NCBI GenBank assembly: GCA_003278195.1
Contig: QCGE01000003.1
Coordinates: forward strand, 1-64,000
DNA: 64,000 bases
DNA from: Prochlorococcus sp. AG-363-P08
GTDB taxonomy: Bacteria; Cyanobacteriota; Cyanobacteriia; PCC-6307; Cyanobiaceae
Direction of reading: 5' to 3'
Of the stretch, positions 1 through 9,230 are shown in pieces. The position numbers were made by a program, and so were the translations under genes. Below the pieces are notes generated by a model, which saw nothing but the letters and a program-made list of their open reading frames with translations, had not been told where the DNA came from and ran no database searches. Position 1 is the stretch's first letter. The number at the start of each line of letters is the position of its first letter.

Positions 1-426
1 GATTTGTTATTGGATACCCCTCAGGCATTCCCTCTATCCCTAAGACTTACTTACCCAATGGGTTCCGGAAGAAAACTATTAATAGGAGAAGCTTCACACA
101 CTATTCATCCTGTTGGAGGACAAGGTTTAAATCTTTGCTGGAGAGATGTGCAAACATTGATGGATCTTGTCTATAAGGTAAATGAAGGAAAGTTAAGGAT
201 ATCAAATCTTTCAAGAAGTTATTCAAATAGTCGTACTATTGATCTCATTTTAGTTAGCCTATTTACACATTTGCTTATTAGAATTTATTCAAATAAATCT
301 CCTTTATCCTTTCTTGTTAGGTTGCCAGCAATAGTTTCTATTGAACGCATTCCATTTCTTAGAAAGGTTTTATTAGGTTTTATGACTGACGGACCAAGCT
401 TTTTTTCTCCAATCCTGTCAAAATGA
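1..426 (+). CDS. UbiH/COQ6-family FAD monooxygenase, C-terminal part
   Basis: The reading frame is open from the window edge, so the N-terminal half with the dinucleotide-binding motif lies outside. What remains shows the second FAD-binding motif of the UbiH/COQ6 class, GEASHTIHPVGGQGLNL, at about residues 28-44, where the Asp of the usual GDAAH is Glu. It is followed by the helical C-terminal domain typical of these flavin hydroxylases. The family hydroxylates quinone precursors or other aromatic rings. The substrate here cannot be told; in cyanobacteria relatives are sometimes tied to plastoquinone synthesis. A short DUF2949 gene follows 19 bases later on the same strand and may be co-transcribed. 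Confidence 0.85.
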   Translation, partial: DLLLDTPQAFPLSLRLTYPMGSGRKLLIGEASHTIHPVGGQGLNLCWRDVQTLMDLVYKVNEGKLRISNLSRSYSNSRTIDLILVSLFTHLLIRIYSNKSPLSFLVRLPAIVSIERIPFLRKVLLGFMTDGPSFFSPILSK

Positions 427-445
427 GTGTTAACAAATTTCTTTA

Positions 446-658
446 ATGGTATTAACAAGTCACACGCAACCGTCAGCTTCTCCAGAGCTCCTTAGCTATC
501 TGCAACAGCGGCTAGGTCTAAGTGACAACGACATTAAGCTAGGACTTAGACAAGCTGAACTAGAGCAAGCTCCTCTGCCAATTGTTTTATGGAGCTTCGG
601 TTTGCTTACCCTTAACCAATATCAGCAAGTTTTAGCTTGGGAAGCTGGTCAGTCATAA
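446..658 (+). CDS. DUF2949 family small protein
   Basis: This is a 70-residue protein starting at ATG 446. It has a central helical segment (LQQRLGLSDNDIKLGLRQA) and a Trp/Leu-rich end (LWSFGLLTLNQYQQVLAWE), the pattern I associate with the cyanobacterial DUF2949 family. Function is unknown. There are no membrane segments. Its 3' end overlaps the end of the convergent apt gene by 10 bases, so no terminator fits between them. Confidence 0.75.
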   Translation: MVLTSHTQPSASPELLSYLQQRLGLSDNDIKLGLRQAELEQAPLPIVLWSFGLLTLNQYQQVLAWEAGQS

Positions 659-1170
659 CAAATTAAAGATTTAATTGGTACCTGAGAAGGTAGTTGATTT
701 CTTCCATTTAATTTCGTCAATTCAATAATGAATCCATATCCAACAAGATCTGCTTTGGCTTTTTTTATAAGTTCGGAAGCTGCTTTTGCTGTACCACCAG
801 TTGCAAGGAGATCATCCATAATCAGAACACGTGAATTCATTGGAAATGCGTTGGCTTGTATTTCAAGCCTGTCTTCGCCGTATTCCAAGGTGTAGTCAAC
901 ACCAATCGTTTCTCCAGGAAGCTTCCTTGTCTTTCTTATCGGAACAAAGCTGATTTGTTGACGAGTAGCTAAGGAGGCTCCGATGATGAAGCCTCTCGCT
1001 TCTATGCCCACAATTACTTGTGGGCAAATTTCATTGCAGAAGTCTTCAAACTTCTCTAAGACCCTTTCCCATGCTTGAGGATTTCTCGCTATTGGGTTGA
1101 AATCTCTAAAGAGAATCCCCTCTTTAGGGAAGTTGGGTGTTTCTTGTATTAGCTCACGGAGGTTGACCAT
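649..1170 (-). CDS. apt: adenine phosphoribosyltransferase
   Basis: This 173-residue type I phosphoribosyltransferase salvages adenine: adenine plus PRPP gives AMP and pyrophosphate in the cytoplasm. The PRPP-binding loop VLIMDDLLATGGTA lies at about residues 115-128. The N-terminal FPKEGILFRD and the IVGIEARGFI segment are typical of Apt. Length matches the family (about 170-180). The gene is monocistronic and convergent with the DUF2949 gene; its ATG at 1170 leaves a 120-base divergent promoter region shared with the DUF3038 gene. Confidence 0.95.
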   Translation of the reverse strand: MVNLRELIQETPNFPKEGILFRDFNPIARNPQAWERVLEKFEDFCNEICPQVIVGIEARGFIIGASLATRQQISFVPIRKTRKLPGETIGVDYTLEYGEDRLEIQANAFPMNSRVLIMDDLLATGGTAKAASELIKKAKADLVGYGFIIELTKLNGRNQLPSQVPIKSLICYD

Positions 1171-1290
1171 CTAATTAGTTCATTGTGATTCGAGATTTAA
1201 TTAATTAACTAATAGTAGTTTTGTGTGCGGCTTAATAAACCCATCCACACTTAGTGACTTAGGGGCCTTGCCCCTGGCATCATCTCAGGT

Positions 1291-1875
1291 ATGAGCGAAG
1301 TAACTAACAAAACCGACATCGAAAATGCAGGTCTAGATCTTGATCTGGCTGACCTGTCAAATCGTTCCATTCTTGGAAGAAGAGCATTGGAGAGACTTGA
1401 TTTACTTTTCCTTGCAGTGGAATCTCTTGATTTTAATGGGAGTGAAGCAATCCTCTTTAATTGTGAAAAATTGGGTTTGCAAAAGTTTTTCCCTAACCGG
1501 GTTGAGCTCTGGAAAAGTAGATGTCATAACCCCCTTAGACGTACAACACGTCGAGGAAAACTTGAATCAGCTGAATCTGACGCATTGATCATGCTTCTTT
1601 GTTCTATGGCAGATCGGATATATCCTTTGATTCATCAACTCCTCTCTTCTAGAGAGCCAGAGGATTTAAATTTTGAAAGATGGAACCTTATGGAAAGCCG
1701 CCTAGAGGAATTAATACGACAAAGAATGAATCCTAGAAGAGGCGCTGTTCAACGCCTTTTATCTCCTGAGTCTTCAAAGCTAATTTATAGAGATCTGGTG
1801 AGAAGCTTGGCGCTAGCAGCTGGTCCCGGAGGTATTAATCGTCTTCGTGCGAGCCTTTTAGATCCAACACCATAG
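1291..1875 (+). CDS. DUF3038 family protein
   Basis: This is a 194-residue soluble protein recognised as cyanobacterial DUF3038 from segments such as LERLDLLFLAVESLDFNGSE, the Arg-rich NPLRRTTRRGKL and the C-terminal LVRSLALAAGPGG. Function is unknown. It is followed 14 bases later by a DUF4335 gene; this order recurs in cyanobacteria, so the two products probably work together. Start ATG 1291 follows a C-rich untranslated stretch without a clear Shine-Dalgarno sequence, which is common in Prochlorococcus. Confidence 0.85.
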   Translation: MSEVTNKTDIENAGLDLDLADLSNRSILGRRALERLDLLFLAVESLDFNGSEAILFNCEKLGLQKFFPNRVELWKSRCHNPLRRTTRRGKLESAESDALIMLLCSMADRIYPLIHQLLSSREPEDLNFERWNLMESRLEELIRQRMNPRRGAVQRLLSPESSKLIYRDLVRSLALAAGPGGINRLRASLLDPTP

Positions 1876-1889
1876 TCAATATCAAAATA

Positions 1890-2495
1890 ATGAACATTTC
1901 TCTTAGGTACGATCAAAGTTCGGCGAGTCTTCAAATTGAAGGATTGCCAGATACATCCCTAGGACAGCCAGATGGTGTTGTTGGCATTGTTTCTTCTTGG
2001 AAGCTGCAGCTGATGGGCAGTATTGACCTCGAAGGTAAACGAGAACATCTTGAGGATTTAATGGCAAATGTTCTTCCTTATGCTCGTTATTTGATGTCAG
2101 ATGTGAGCCGGACGTTTGGAGATTCAAGAAGCAGTGTCTCTATCTCTCCAGAAGGGTCTAAACATAGGCTTTTGCTAAAGAGCAGTAGACCAGATGTTCA
2201 GCCTTTGACAATAGATATTGATGACGCAGAGTTAGCAGACTTGGTGCGCTGTTTAGATGACCTTAGACTTGATAATCGAGTAAAAATTTCTTGGAAAACA
2301 CCTCTTGACCAACCATTAACGAGAAACGAATTAGTCCACCGTATACCTTTTATGCAGCGAATATTCCCTCCATTGATAGGAGGGGCATCTATATTTTTGG
2401 TAGCTTTTTCAGCACTTTTTGTTACTTCCCAATTACCTACTGAGGAAAATAGAATAGATCAAACCCCTAATCCCATTGAACTAAATAAAAAATAA
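1890..2495 (+). CDS. DUF4335 family membrane-anchored protein
   Basis: This 201-residue protein has an N-terminal soluble beta-rich region (ISLRYDQSSASLQIEGLPD) and one hydrophobic segment near residues 163-182 (LIGGASIFLVAFSALFV), leaving a short C-terminal tail outside or in the lumen. It matches the cyanobacterial DUF4335 family and sits directly after its usual partner DUF3038, probably in one operon. Function is unknown. The single C-terminal anchor suggests that it tethers the DUF3038 protein to a membrane; that is inference. Confidence 0.8.
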   Translation: MNISLRYDQSSASLQIEGLPDTSLGQPDGVVGIVSSWKLQLMGSIDLEGKREHLEDLMANVLPYARYLMSDVSRTFGDSRSSVSISPEGSKHRLLLKSSRPDVQPLTIDIDDAELADLVRCLDDLRLDNRVKISWKTPLDQPLTRNELVHRIPFMQRIFPPLIGGASIFLVAFSALFVTSQLPTEENRIDQTPNPIELNKK

Positions 2496-2689
2496 TTTAT
2501 TTCACCTTTTACCTAAGTTGCTGGATCAAAAATTAATTCCAACAAGGTGACCCTTTGTTAAATGACTTTTGACTTATTTTAAGTTATAGTATTTTTAGTT
2601 TAATTTGGCTTATATTTTCTTGTTGGCATTGCGGTTATGTATAAATTGATACCTTTCCTTCCTGTTCCTCTCAATGTGTGCCTGGCTTT

Positions 2690-3076
2690 ATGAGCTTAAC
2701 TAATTCCCGTAAAGGAAATAAGATCCTCAAAAGATATGTCTTTCGTAAAAGAAAGATCAATCAACCTAAATCTATTTTTAGATTGGCATTAGAGGCGACC
2801 TTGATGTTATTTTCTGGCGGGTGGCTCTTGTTATATCTAAATAAGTTGCCTGGTAAATATGATGGTTCTGAAATTCTTGGTCAAGCCAGCATTGACTTTA
2901 TAAGTGGACTAAGTCAATTAATAGATGCGCTTGTTGTGTTTATTTCTTTTTCACTTATTGCGTTGCTAGCTACTCTGGCATTGTTATTGTCGGCAGGAGC
3001 CCTTTGGAGGATTTTGAAAATTATACCTTTGTTTTTAAGGAAATCCGAGAAGATTTCCAGAACTGTTAATCGTTGA
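2690..3076 (+). CDS. small two-helix membrane protein, unknown
   Basis: I do not recognise this protein. An in-frame GTG at 2678 also exists; ATG 2690 is preferred. The 128-residue product has a very basic N-terminus (KRYVFRKRKINQPKS), a membrane segment at about residues 35-50 (LEATLMLFSGGWLLLYL) and a second at about 85-110 (LIDALVVFISFSLIALLATLALLLSAG), then a basic tail. By the positive-inside rule both ends are probably cytoplasmic. It is first of three small membrane-protein genes in a row (2690-4165), each with its own gap of about 100 bases, so co-transcription is possible but not shown. Confidence 0.65.
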   Translation: MSLTNSRKGNKILKRYVFRKRKINQPKSIFRLALEATLMLFSGGWLLLYLNKLPGKYDGSEILGQASIDFISGLSQLIDALVVFISFSLIALLATLALLLSAGALWRILKIIPLFLRKSEKISRTVNR

Positions 3077-3190
3077 ATCTAATAAACTAATAATTACTGT
3101 TCTTTATTTATAAATGTTTTTGTATTTAGCAGAGGAATTCTAAATAATAAAAATATTTCTTTTATCATGCTAGAAGCTATATTTTTGTGA

Positions 3191-3613
3191 ATGGCAATAG
3201 ATCCTCTCGCCCGAAAGAAACTTAACAAGAGGCCTGTCCTTATAGATACTACTTTTTTTCATTTTTCCGCTTGGATAGCATTTTTCTGTTCTTTATATAC
3301 TTTGTACTTGCTTTTTAATAGTGGATCCCTTCTATGGATATTATTAGGGAGTTGCCTTTTGGTAGTTTTTCGGTGTATTACCCAAGGTGCAAATAATGTA
3401 AGCCAGTCACTTTATATTCCTGGATTCAGTTCCCAGTTATCCAAGTCTATATTATGGTTCTCAGGGTTTTCATATTTTATATCTTCAATGAATGGTCTTA
3501 TAGATATTCTTTTTAGACTGCCCTTCCATGACAAAAGTTTTTTGCTATTTCCTTTGCTTATCTCAGCTTGCTTCTTTGCGGGAGCTTCAATTAGTGTTGT
3601 TCAGGTAGATTAA
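3191..3613 (+). CDS. polytopic membrane protein, unknown
   Basis: This is a 140-residue protein with a basic N-terminus (ARKKLNKR) and about four hydrophobic segments: near residues 23-43, 46-60, 90-105 and 118-135. No family is recognised. It lies between another small membrane protein and the NdhF-like protein, which hints at a membrane-complex role, but that is only context. Base composition and codon use look like the neighbours. Confidence 0.65.
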   Translation: MAIDPLARKKLNKRPVLIDTTFFHFSAWIAFFCSLYTLYLLFNSGSLLWILLGSCLLVVFRCITQGANNVSQSLYIPGFSSQLSKSILWFSGFSYFISSMNGLIDILFRLPFHDKSFLLFPLLISACFFAGASISVVQVD

Positions 3614-3709
3614 CCAATAAATTTTGGTCTTTATTTCTAAAAATATAGTCGATCCCAGCTATTCTTTACGCGACAATCCCAACAGAGTTATTATTTTATT
3701 AACTACTTT

Positions 3710-4165
3710 ATGCATATGGACGAATTTCTCGAATATTCATGGTTGATCCCTGTTATTCCATTCCTTGGAGCCTCTCTTCTAGGAATTCTTCTGGTTTCTT
3801 TTGATCGAACTATGAATAGGCTAAGTAAACCAGTTTTTGCAATATCCCTAGGCTCAACCTCTTTATCGGCTTTGCTTAGTTACTTTCTACTTTTTTATGA
3901 ATTCAATCATCAAAACAACCCATATGTTTTTGATTTAGATCAAATACTATCAGTAATTCCTATTCATATAACTTTTTTTGCCGATATATTTTCTGCCGCT
4001 GGATTGTCAATTTCCTCTACAGTAATACTTTTGTTGATGTATGTCATTCATAAGCAAAATTATAGAAAAAAAGGGTATGTTAGAAATTTTGTTTTAACAG
4101 GATTTGCAACGTCTTTCCTTTTTGCATTTGTTCTAACCTATCCAATATCCTCCATTTTTAATTAA
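3710..4165 (+). CDS. stand-alone NdhF N-terminus-like membrane protein
   Basis: This 151-residue protein resembles only the first part of NdhF, the chain 5 antiporter-like subunit of NDH-1. Its opening (YSWLIPVIPFLGASLLGILL, then RLSKP) matches the NdhF start. A segment equivalent to the loop before the main antiporter domain follows (FFADIFSAAGLSISSTVIL) and then GYVRNF, similar to the GYxRFF of NdhF. A full NdhF is over 600 residues; here the chain stops after about four membrane helices, so the Proton_antipo_M channel domain is absent. It ends at a clear stop followed by a terminator hairpin, so it is not obviously a broken gene. ATG 3716 (MDEF) is an alternative start. A role with NDH-1 is inference. 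Confidence 0.65.
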   Translation: MHMDEFLEYSWLIPVIPFLGASLLGILLVSFDRTMNRLSKPVFAISLGSTSLSALLSYFLLFYEFNHQNNPYVFDLDQILSVIPIHITFFADIFSAAGLSISSTVILLLMYVIHKQNYRKKGYVRNFVLTGFATSFLFAFVLTYPISSIFN

Positions 4166-4204
4166 GCACAATTCTATATAAGTCTAAATATTATTATATT
4201 AAAT

Positions 4205-4247
4205 AATAAAGCCAAGATTATCTGATTAAAATAATCCTGGCTTTATT
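4205..4247. terminator. bidirectional terminator hairpin
   Basis: Arms AATAAAGCCAAGATTAT (4205-4221) and ATAATCCTGGCTTTATT (4231-4247) pair over 17 positions with one mismatch, around a 9-base loop. A/T-rich flanks give a U-tract in both directions. It lies between convergent genes, the NdhF-like protein (+) and nrdJ (-), as expected for a shared terminator. Confidence 0.75.
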
Positions 4248-4270
4248 TGAGATTCAGACTGTTGTTTTTT

Positions 4271-6610
4271 TTATTTTTTAGGGCTTGCCAGAGGAAGTAA
4301 GCACTTGTCGGAATCACAACCTGCAGGTCCTGCTTCTACTAGCTCGCCTAGGTCATGTTTATTAAGAGCTTCAAAGAAGTTGTTACTAACTCTCCTTTTG
4401 ACTACATCAGATTGCAACTTCTCATAAGTCTCAGCATTGATAGGTTCAAATGGTAATCGTGGGAAAGTTGCATTTGCATCAAATCTTGCAAGTAGAGCTG
4501 CTGATATATATCCATCACCATTTGCAATTGTCTTATACATTTCGTTCGCTAATTCTTCTATTTCACTTTCACGGAATTCAATAGTTGCTGATGTGTTGTG
4601 GTCTGTGTAGTTTTTTTGAACTTGCATATAGAAATCAAATTGGGCTAGAGCGGAAAAGTTATTAATTTCGACTGAATCCGCTCCTGGTAGGTTTGCCCAA
4701 CTGACTTCAGTTGGAATTTCAACTAACCACTCTGTGCACCGTGCATCAAATGGGTCATCCAATAAACGCCCGCTTTCATCTTTGTCTGATTGAGATGGCA
4801 CAACTGTATAGCCATAATCCATACAAGCCAGGGCAACTGGATCATTTTTGCGGAAAGTAATACGCCTAATAAATCTTTGAGCTTTTGGTGGATGCCATCC
4901 AGGAGCAGCTCCAGTGAGGAGGCTTTTTGTTCCTGCAGGTTGGACAGTTGTACATCTATTTGGTCTGCGAAGGTTATGTCTATCGCAGTATTCCCATACA
5001 GTTTGATTAACTACATTTTTCCACATTCTTAAAAACTCTGACTCTTTCTCTTTGAATATTTTCCCTTCCTCTGAATTTGGTCGACCATCAACCCACCAGT
5101 TCAACCATTGAGTTCCAAATGCATGAACGAAGAAGTCAAATAGACCTGTAAAACTTACGCCCACAATTGGATCCCACGCTCTGCTTTGACGATACCTTTC
5201 AACTTCAAACCTATGGTTAAGAAGACATGCAACTGATAGTGCAGCTGCTTTAAAAGCATCTCTTTGACTCTGCTCGTCTTTTGGATCGATTTGGTTTAGA
5301 TGAACTTCGGCAAGGTTGCAGTGAAAATCTGCACCAAGAATCTCACCACAGGGGTTTAGTCCATATCTCCCTAATCGATGTTCCATTTCTGCATGATTGA
5401 TAGGTCCATAATTTGTTTGTAACCATCTTGCAGCTTCTTCTTTGCCTTGTTCACAGTAGATATCAATAAATTCTTTTTTTAATTCTGCTGTTGTAAGGAT
5501 ATCTGAATTTGAACGTGCAATGGCTTCTGGCGCAAATTGAATAGCACCTTCACCAGAATGAAATTGCTTAGTAACAGATTCAAGTACTGTTTGCCTACTC
5601 GGCTTTGTGTGATAAACCCTCGTATGATTTGCCATCCTTAATGCATCCCTTTCTGGATCTATTCGCCAGTTGCCATCAATATCTTGTTTCCATAAGTTTT
5701 CTTTTGCTTCAGCAGCAGATAAGTCTTCTGCTGAGAACTGCCTCATTCCGGCACTTCTTCTAATATTGCCTGCAACTATTGTTACAGCAGCTTCGTCAAT
5801 CAATAGACAACACTCAATTGAAGTAAGTTTTCTTCCAATCGCATTAGTTAATAGTTTTGCTACGCGAGCATATAAATCTTTTAACTTAACGGGATTTGCC
5901 ATTCCACCAAACCCTTTAAGACTTTCCCCAACTGGTCTTACATCTGATAAATCAACATTTATCCGAATGGGTTGACCTTTAAATTCCTTATTGCTGCATA
6001 GATTTAGTAATAACTGATAACTATCTACCCATCCTCTTCTGCTGTCACCAACCTTTATGTAAACGTTGTTATTCTCAATTTTAAAGGTGGTTTTTTCGGA
6101 CCTACTTTCTTTCGGAGTAATGCCGATTTCAGAAACTGACTCTATTGCTAGTGGGTTTAGGACAACAGGAAGGCGTTCGATTAAGTGTGGTTCGATAATT
6201 GCACCAGTCCCACAACCCATCATTGCCAAGTCCATCATTAGACCAAAGGCTTCCCAATCAACAAGATTTGTGGATGTGCAGTTATACGCCCCTGAAAAAT
6301 TATTTTTTTGCTCTATCCAAGGGGTACCCCCAATCCAAAGCCATCTCCCAGAAGGAAGTGCTTTCTTTTCAGATTGCATCCTTGCCATTAGGGCTACTTC
6401 TTGATCTGTGAGATTTCCTAATGCCTTAAGACCTCCAAGATTTCTCTCCCCTACTTCGCTCCAGCTTTCTCTGCCCGAGGAAAATTTTCGGCTGTATGTC
6501 CGATAAAAAACTGGGTTTGCAGCTGGTGCTGTAAGTGGAAAATCAGCATGAATTTTCTCAGAACCTAGTTCTGGAGTAGTTATTTCAGGCCTGCTTGAGG
6601 TTAGTGTCAC
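4271..6610 (-). CDS. nrdJ: adenosylcobalamin-dependent (class II) ribonucleotide reductase
   Basis: This 779-residue monomeric class II enzyme reduces ribonucleoside triphosphates to deoxy forms using adenosylcobalamin. It carries the radical-site NPCGEI at about residue 421, an N-terminal redox cysteine in YNCTSTN near residue 110, and the C-terminal relay pair CDSDKC (about Cys765 and Cys770). Length agrees with the Lactobacillus-type enzyme rather than the larger dimeric NrdJ. The start is GTG 6610 with an A/G-rich stretch (AAAGAAG) upstream. A branched RNA-like element lies just upstream (6639-6687). It is the route to deoxynucleotides visible here, making DNA synthesis depend on B12. Confidence 0.95.
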   Translation of the reverse strand: MTLTSSRPEITTPELGSEKIHADFPLTAPAANPVFYRTYSRKFSSGRESWSEVGERNLGGLKALGNLTDQEVALMARMQSEKKALPSGRWLWIGGTPWIEQKNNFSGAYNCTSTNLVDWEAFGLMMDLAMMGCGTGAIIEPHLIERLPVVLNPLAIESVSEIGITPKESRSEKTTFKIENNNVYIKVGDSRRGWVDSYQLLLNLCSNKEFKGQPIRINVDLSDVRPVGESLKGFGGMANPVKLKDLYARVAKLLTNAIGRKLTSIECCLLIDEAAVTIVAGNIRRSAGMRQFSAEDLSAAEAKENLWKQDIDGNWRIDPERDALRMANHTRVYHTKPSRQTVLESVTKQFHSGEGAIQFAPEAIARSNSDILTTAELKKEFIDIYCEQGKEEAARWLQTNYGPINHAEMEHRLGRYGLNPCGEILGADFHCNLAEVHLNQIDPKDEQSQRDAFKAAALSVACLLNHRFEVERYRQSRAWDPIVGVSFTGLFDFFVHAFGTQWLNWWVDGRPNSEEGKIFKEKESEFLRMWKNVVNQTVWEYCDRHNLRRPNRCTTVQPAGTKSLLTGAAPGWHPPKAQRFIRRITFRKNDPVALACMDYGYTVVPSQSDKDESGRLLDDPFDARCTEWLVEIPTEVSWANLPGADSVEINNFSALAQFDFYMQVQKNYTDHNTSATIEFRESEIEELANEMYKTIANGDGYISAALLARFDANATFPRLPFEPINAETYEKLQSDVVKRRVSNNFFEALNKHDLGELVEAGPAGCDSDKCLLPLASPKK

Positions 6611-6638
6611 GGCTTCTTTACAACAGAGAATAAGGGAA

Positions 6639-6687
6639 CGCTAACGCCACTTGTGGGGGCTGCAACCTTTCGGTTACACCATTAGCG
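6639..6687 (-). promoter_or_regulatory. possible three-way-junction RNA element in the nrdJ leader
   Basis: Read on the minus strand, CGCTAA (6687-6682) pairs with TTAGCG (6644-6639). Inside are a hairpin TGTAACC-GAAA-GGTTGCA with a GNRA tetraloop and a smaller CCA-CAAG-TGG hairpin, giving a compact branched fold 28 bases before the nrdJ start. The plus strand can fold similarly, so the orientation is assumed from nrdJ. It is far too short for a standard cobalamin riboswitch and lacks a recognisable B12 box. Function is unproven. Confidence 0.4.
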
Positions 6688-6753
6688 GTGTTTAGGGCAA
6701 ACTGTAAAAGATTTCTGGCTGCTTTGGTGAAACGCATTCCTGAAAAACCACTG

Positions 6754-7410
6754 ATGGAAGGTACTTTTCAAGTCAAGAGTTATTCGGATGCAAATTTCAG
6801 TAGAAGTGACAAAGAATATGTTTTGAGATTGGAGGAATTTCTGGCTAGTAAGAAAAAGCTTCCTTCACAGGATGATTTGCTGGTTGATCTTGGTTGTGGT
6901 CCTGGGAACATTACAGAGCTTCTTGCAGAGAGATGGCCTAAGACAAGAGTTGTTGGAATAGACGGCTCTCAAATGATGTTGGCAGAGGCCTTGCGAAGGG
7001 AGAGGCGCCTTGATTTGGAAAATCTTGAGTATGTAAACCTTTTCCTTTCGGCTGAGATGGTTCAGGCTTCTGACTTATTTTTAAAAGCAAATATTGTTGT
7101 TAGCAATAGTTTGCTGCATCATTTCCCATATCCTTCCTCTTTTTGGAAGGTTTTAAAATCTATTGCAGAGCCATTATCTCTGGTCTTTCATCGCGACTTA
7201 CGCCGGCCAGACTCATTCGAGCAAATGCTTTCATTACAAAAAAAACATCTTCCAATTGCTCCTGAGATTCTGATCAGCGACTATATGGCCTCTTTGCAAG
7301 CCTCCTTTACAGTAGAAGAAGTTAGAGAGCAGTTGAAAAATGAGGAACTCTCAAAATTACAGGTTGTTGAGGTTGATGATAGATATATAGATATATTTGG
7401 AGAGTTATGA
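6754..7410 (+). CDS. class I SAM-dependent methyltransferase
   Basis: The 218-residue product shows the SAM-binding motif [13 protein letters not shown] followed by [10 protein letters not shown], typical of class I methyltransferases, then a motif IV-like [19 protein letters not shown]. The substrate is unknown. ATG 6754 is chosen because homologous class I domains begin shortly after such a start; the frame stays open back to GTG 6688, which abuts the structured element before nrdJ. The gene is divergent from nrdJ and runs 38 bases ahead of prfC. Confidence 0.85.
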   Translation: MEGTFQVKSYSDANFSRSDKEYVLRLEEFLASKKKLPSQDDLLVDLGCGPGNITELLAERWPKTRVVGIDGSQMMLAEALRRERRLDLENLEYVNLFLSAEMVQASDLFLKANIVVSNSLLHHFPYPSSFWKVLKSIAEPLSLVFHRDLRRPDSFEQMLSLQKKHLPIAPEILISDYMASLQASFTVEEVREQLKNEELSKLQVVEVDDRYIDIFGEL

Positions 7411-7448
7411 GCCCCATTAACTTGCTTGGATAAATAACATCAAAACCT

Positions 7449-9116
7449 ATGACTGCCTCTTCTTCTCAAAGCCCTAATACAGACGCTTCCTCTGATGACA
7501 ATTTACAGTCAAGATTAATTAAGGCTGTTAATAATAGACGTAACTTTGCGATTATTTCTCATCCTGATGCTGGTAAAACAACTCTTACGGAAAAGCTTCT
7601 TTTATATGGCGGTGCTATACAACAAGCAGGTGCTGTGAAAGCAAGGGGTCAGCAGCGTAAGGTTACTTCTGATTGGATGGAATTAGAGAAGCAGAGAGGT
7701 ATTTCTATTACTTCTACTGTCTTGCAATTTGATTATTCTGATAACACAATTAATCTTTTAGATACCCCTGGGCACCAGGATTTTTCTGAAGATACTTATA
7801 GAACTCTAGCAGCAGCAGATAATGCAGTGATGTTGGAGGATGCAGCTAAAGGTTTAGAGCCCCAGACCAGAAAATTATTTGAAGTGTGTCGAATGAGAAG
7901 TATTCCTATCTTTACTTTTATTAATAAGATGGATAGACCAGGTCAAGAACCACTCAGACTTTTAGATGAGATTGAATCTGAGTTAAAATTGTCAACATGG
8001 CCTGTTAATTGGCCGATAGGTAGTGGCGAACTCTTTAGAGGTGTTATAGATAGAAGAAAAAAGCAAGTAATACTCTTTAGTAGAGCTGAAAGAGGAAAAC
8101 AATCAGAAGAACGCCATCTTAGTCTTGACGATCCTGATATTAATAAATTGGTAGAAAGAGAGCTTTTAGAGAAAGCACTAGAAGAACTTGAATTGTTAGA
8201 TATGGCAGGATCTCAACTTGATCAGGACCTTATTCACTCTGGTGATCTTACGCCAGTATTTTTTGGCTCTGCAATGACCAATTTTGGCGTAAGACCTTTT
8301 TTAGATGCATTCCTTCAGATGGCACATGGGCCCTCCGCTAGATCTTCAAGCGATGGGCTAATTGATCCACTTAGGCCCGAATTTAGTGGTTTTGTTTTTA
8401 AACTTCAGGCGAATATGGATCCAAGACATAGAGATAGAGTCGCTTTTTTAAGAGTCTGTAGTGGCCGTTTTGAAAAAGATATGACTGTTAGTCATGCCCG
8501 AACTGGAAAAACAATAAAACTGTCACGTCCACAAAAACTATTTGGACAGGAGAGAGCAGTTGTGGATGATGCTTATCCAGGTGATGTTATTGGTTTAAAT
8601 AATCCAGGAATGTTTGCGATAGGAGATACTCTTTATGCGGGGAATAAAGTTGAATATGAAGGAATTCCTTGTTTCAGTCCAGAGATTTTCAGTTGGTTGA
8701 GAAACCCTAACCCCTCGGCATTTAAAAACTTTAGAAAAGGAGTTAACCAATTAAGGGAGGAAGGAGCAGTCCAAATTCTCTATGACACTGATGAAAGTAA
8801 AAGAGATCCCATTCTCGCAGCAGTTGGACAGTTGCAATTAGAAGTAGTTCAGCATCGGTTGGAAAATGAATATGGTGTAGAGACACGTTTAGAACCAATG
8901 GGATATCAGGTTGCAAGATGGGTGGATGGAGGTTGGAAGTCCTTAGAAAATATTGGTCGTGTCTTTAATTGCAAGACTGTTCAAGATGCATGGTCTAGAC
9001 CTGTACTTTTGTTCAAGAACGATTGGAACCTTAATCAATTATTAGAGGATCACTCAGATTTGAAACTAAGTTCAGTTGCTCCTGTGGTAAGTGGGGTTGA
9101 ACCAATCAACCTTTAA
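7449..9116 (+). CDS. prfC: peptide chain release factor 3
   Basis: This 555-residue translational GTPase recycles RF1/RF2 from terminating ribosomes. Visible are the P-loop [15 protein letters not shown] at about residues 38-52, a switch I region ending [24 protein letters not shown] and the NKMDRPG specificity motif. The C-terminal domains fit RF3 rather than EF-G. The N-terminal 25 residues are Ser/Asn-rich and look like a disordered lead. Its length is slightly above that of the enterobacterial protein. Confidence 0.95.
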   Translation: MTASSSQSPNTDASSDDNLQSRLIKAVNNRRNFAIISHPDAGKTTLTEKLLLYGGAIQQAGAVKARGQQRKVTSDWMELEKQRGISITSTVLQFDYSDNTINLLDTPGHQDFSEDTYRTLAAADNAVMLEDAAKGLEPQTRKLFEVCRMRSIPIFTFINKMDRPGQEPLRLLDEIESELKLSTWPVNWPIGSGELFRGVIDRRKKQVILFSRAERGKQSEERHLSLDDPDINKLVERELLEKALEELELLDMAGSQLDQDLIHSGDLTPVFFGSAMTNFGVRPFLDAFLQMAHGPSARSSSDGLIDPLRPEFSGFVFKLQANMDPRHRDRVAFLRVCSGRFEKDMTVSHARTGKTIKLSRPQKLFGQERAVVDDAYPGDVIGLNNPGMFAIGDTLYAGNKVEYEGIPCFSPEIFSWLRNPNPSAFKNFRKGVNQLREEGAVQILYDTDESKRDPILAAVGQLQLEVVQHRLENEYGVETRLEPMGYQVARWVDGGWKSLENIGRVFNCKTVQDAWSRPVLLFKNDWNLNQLLEDHSDLKLSSVAPVVSGVEPINL

Positions 9117-9230
9117 TCATCTTACTGATACATAAACACTTACTAGACGCCTTTCTGTCAATAATCTTTTAGTATTGATTTTCTAATAGAAGCTCGCCTG
9201 CTTCTTCTTTCTGCCCATCCTCAATTAAGC

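Noticed and set aside
6611-6690. Cobalamin riboswitch before nrdJ
   Set aside because: B12 dependence of the enzyme makes it tempting, but the element is about 50 bases, without the B12 box or the long core expected of that riboswitch.
9158-9178. Terminator hairpin after prfC
   Set aside because: TCAATA/TATTGA is only a 6-base A/T-rich stem, too weak to call.
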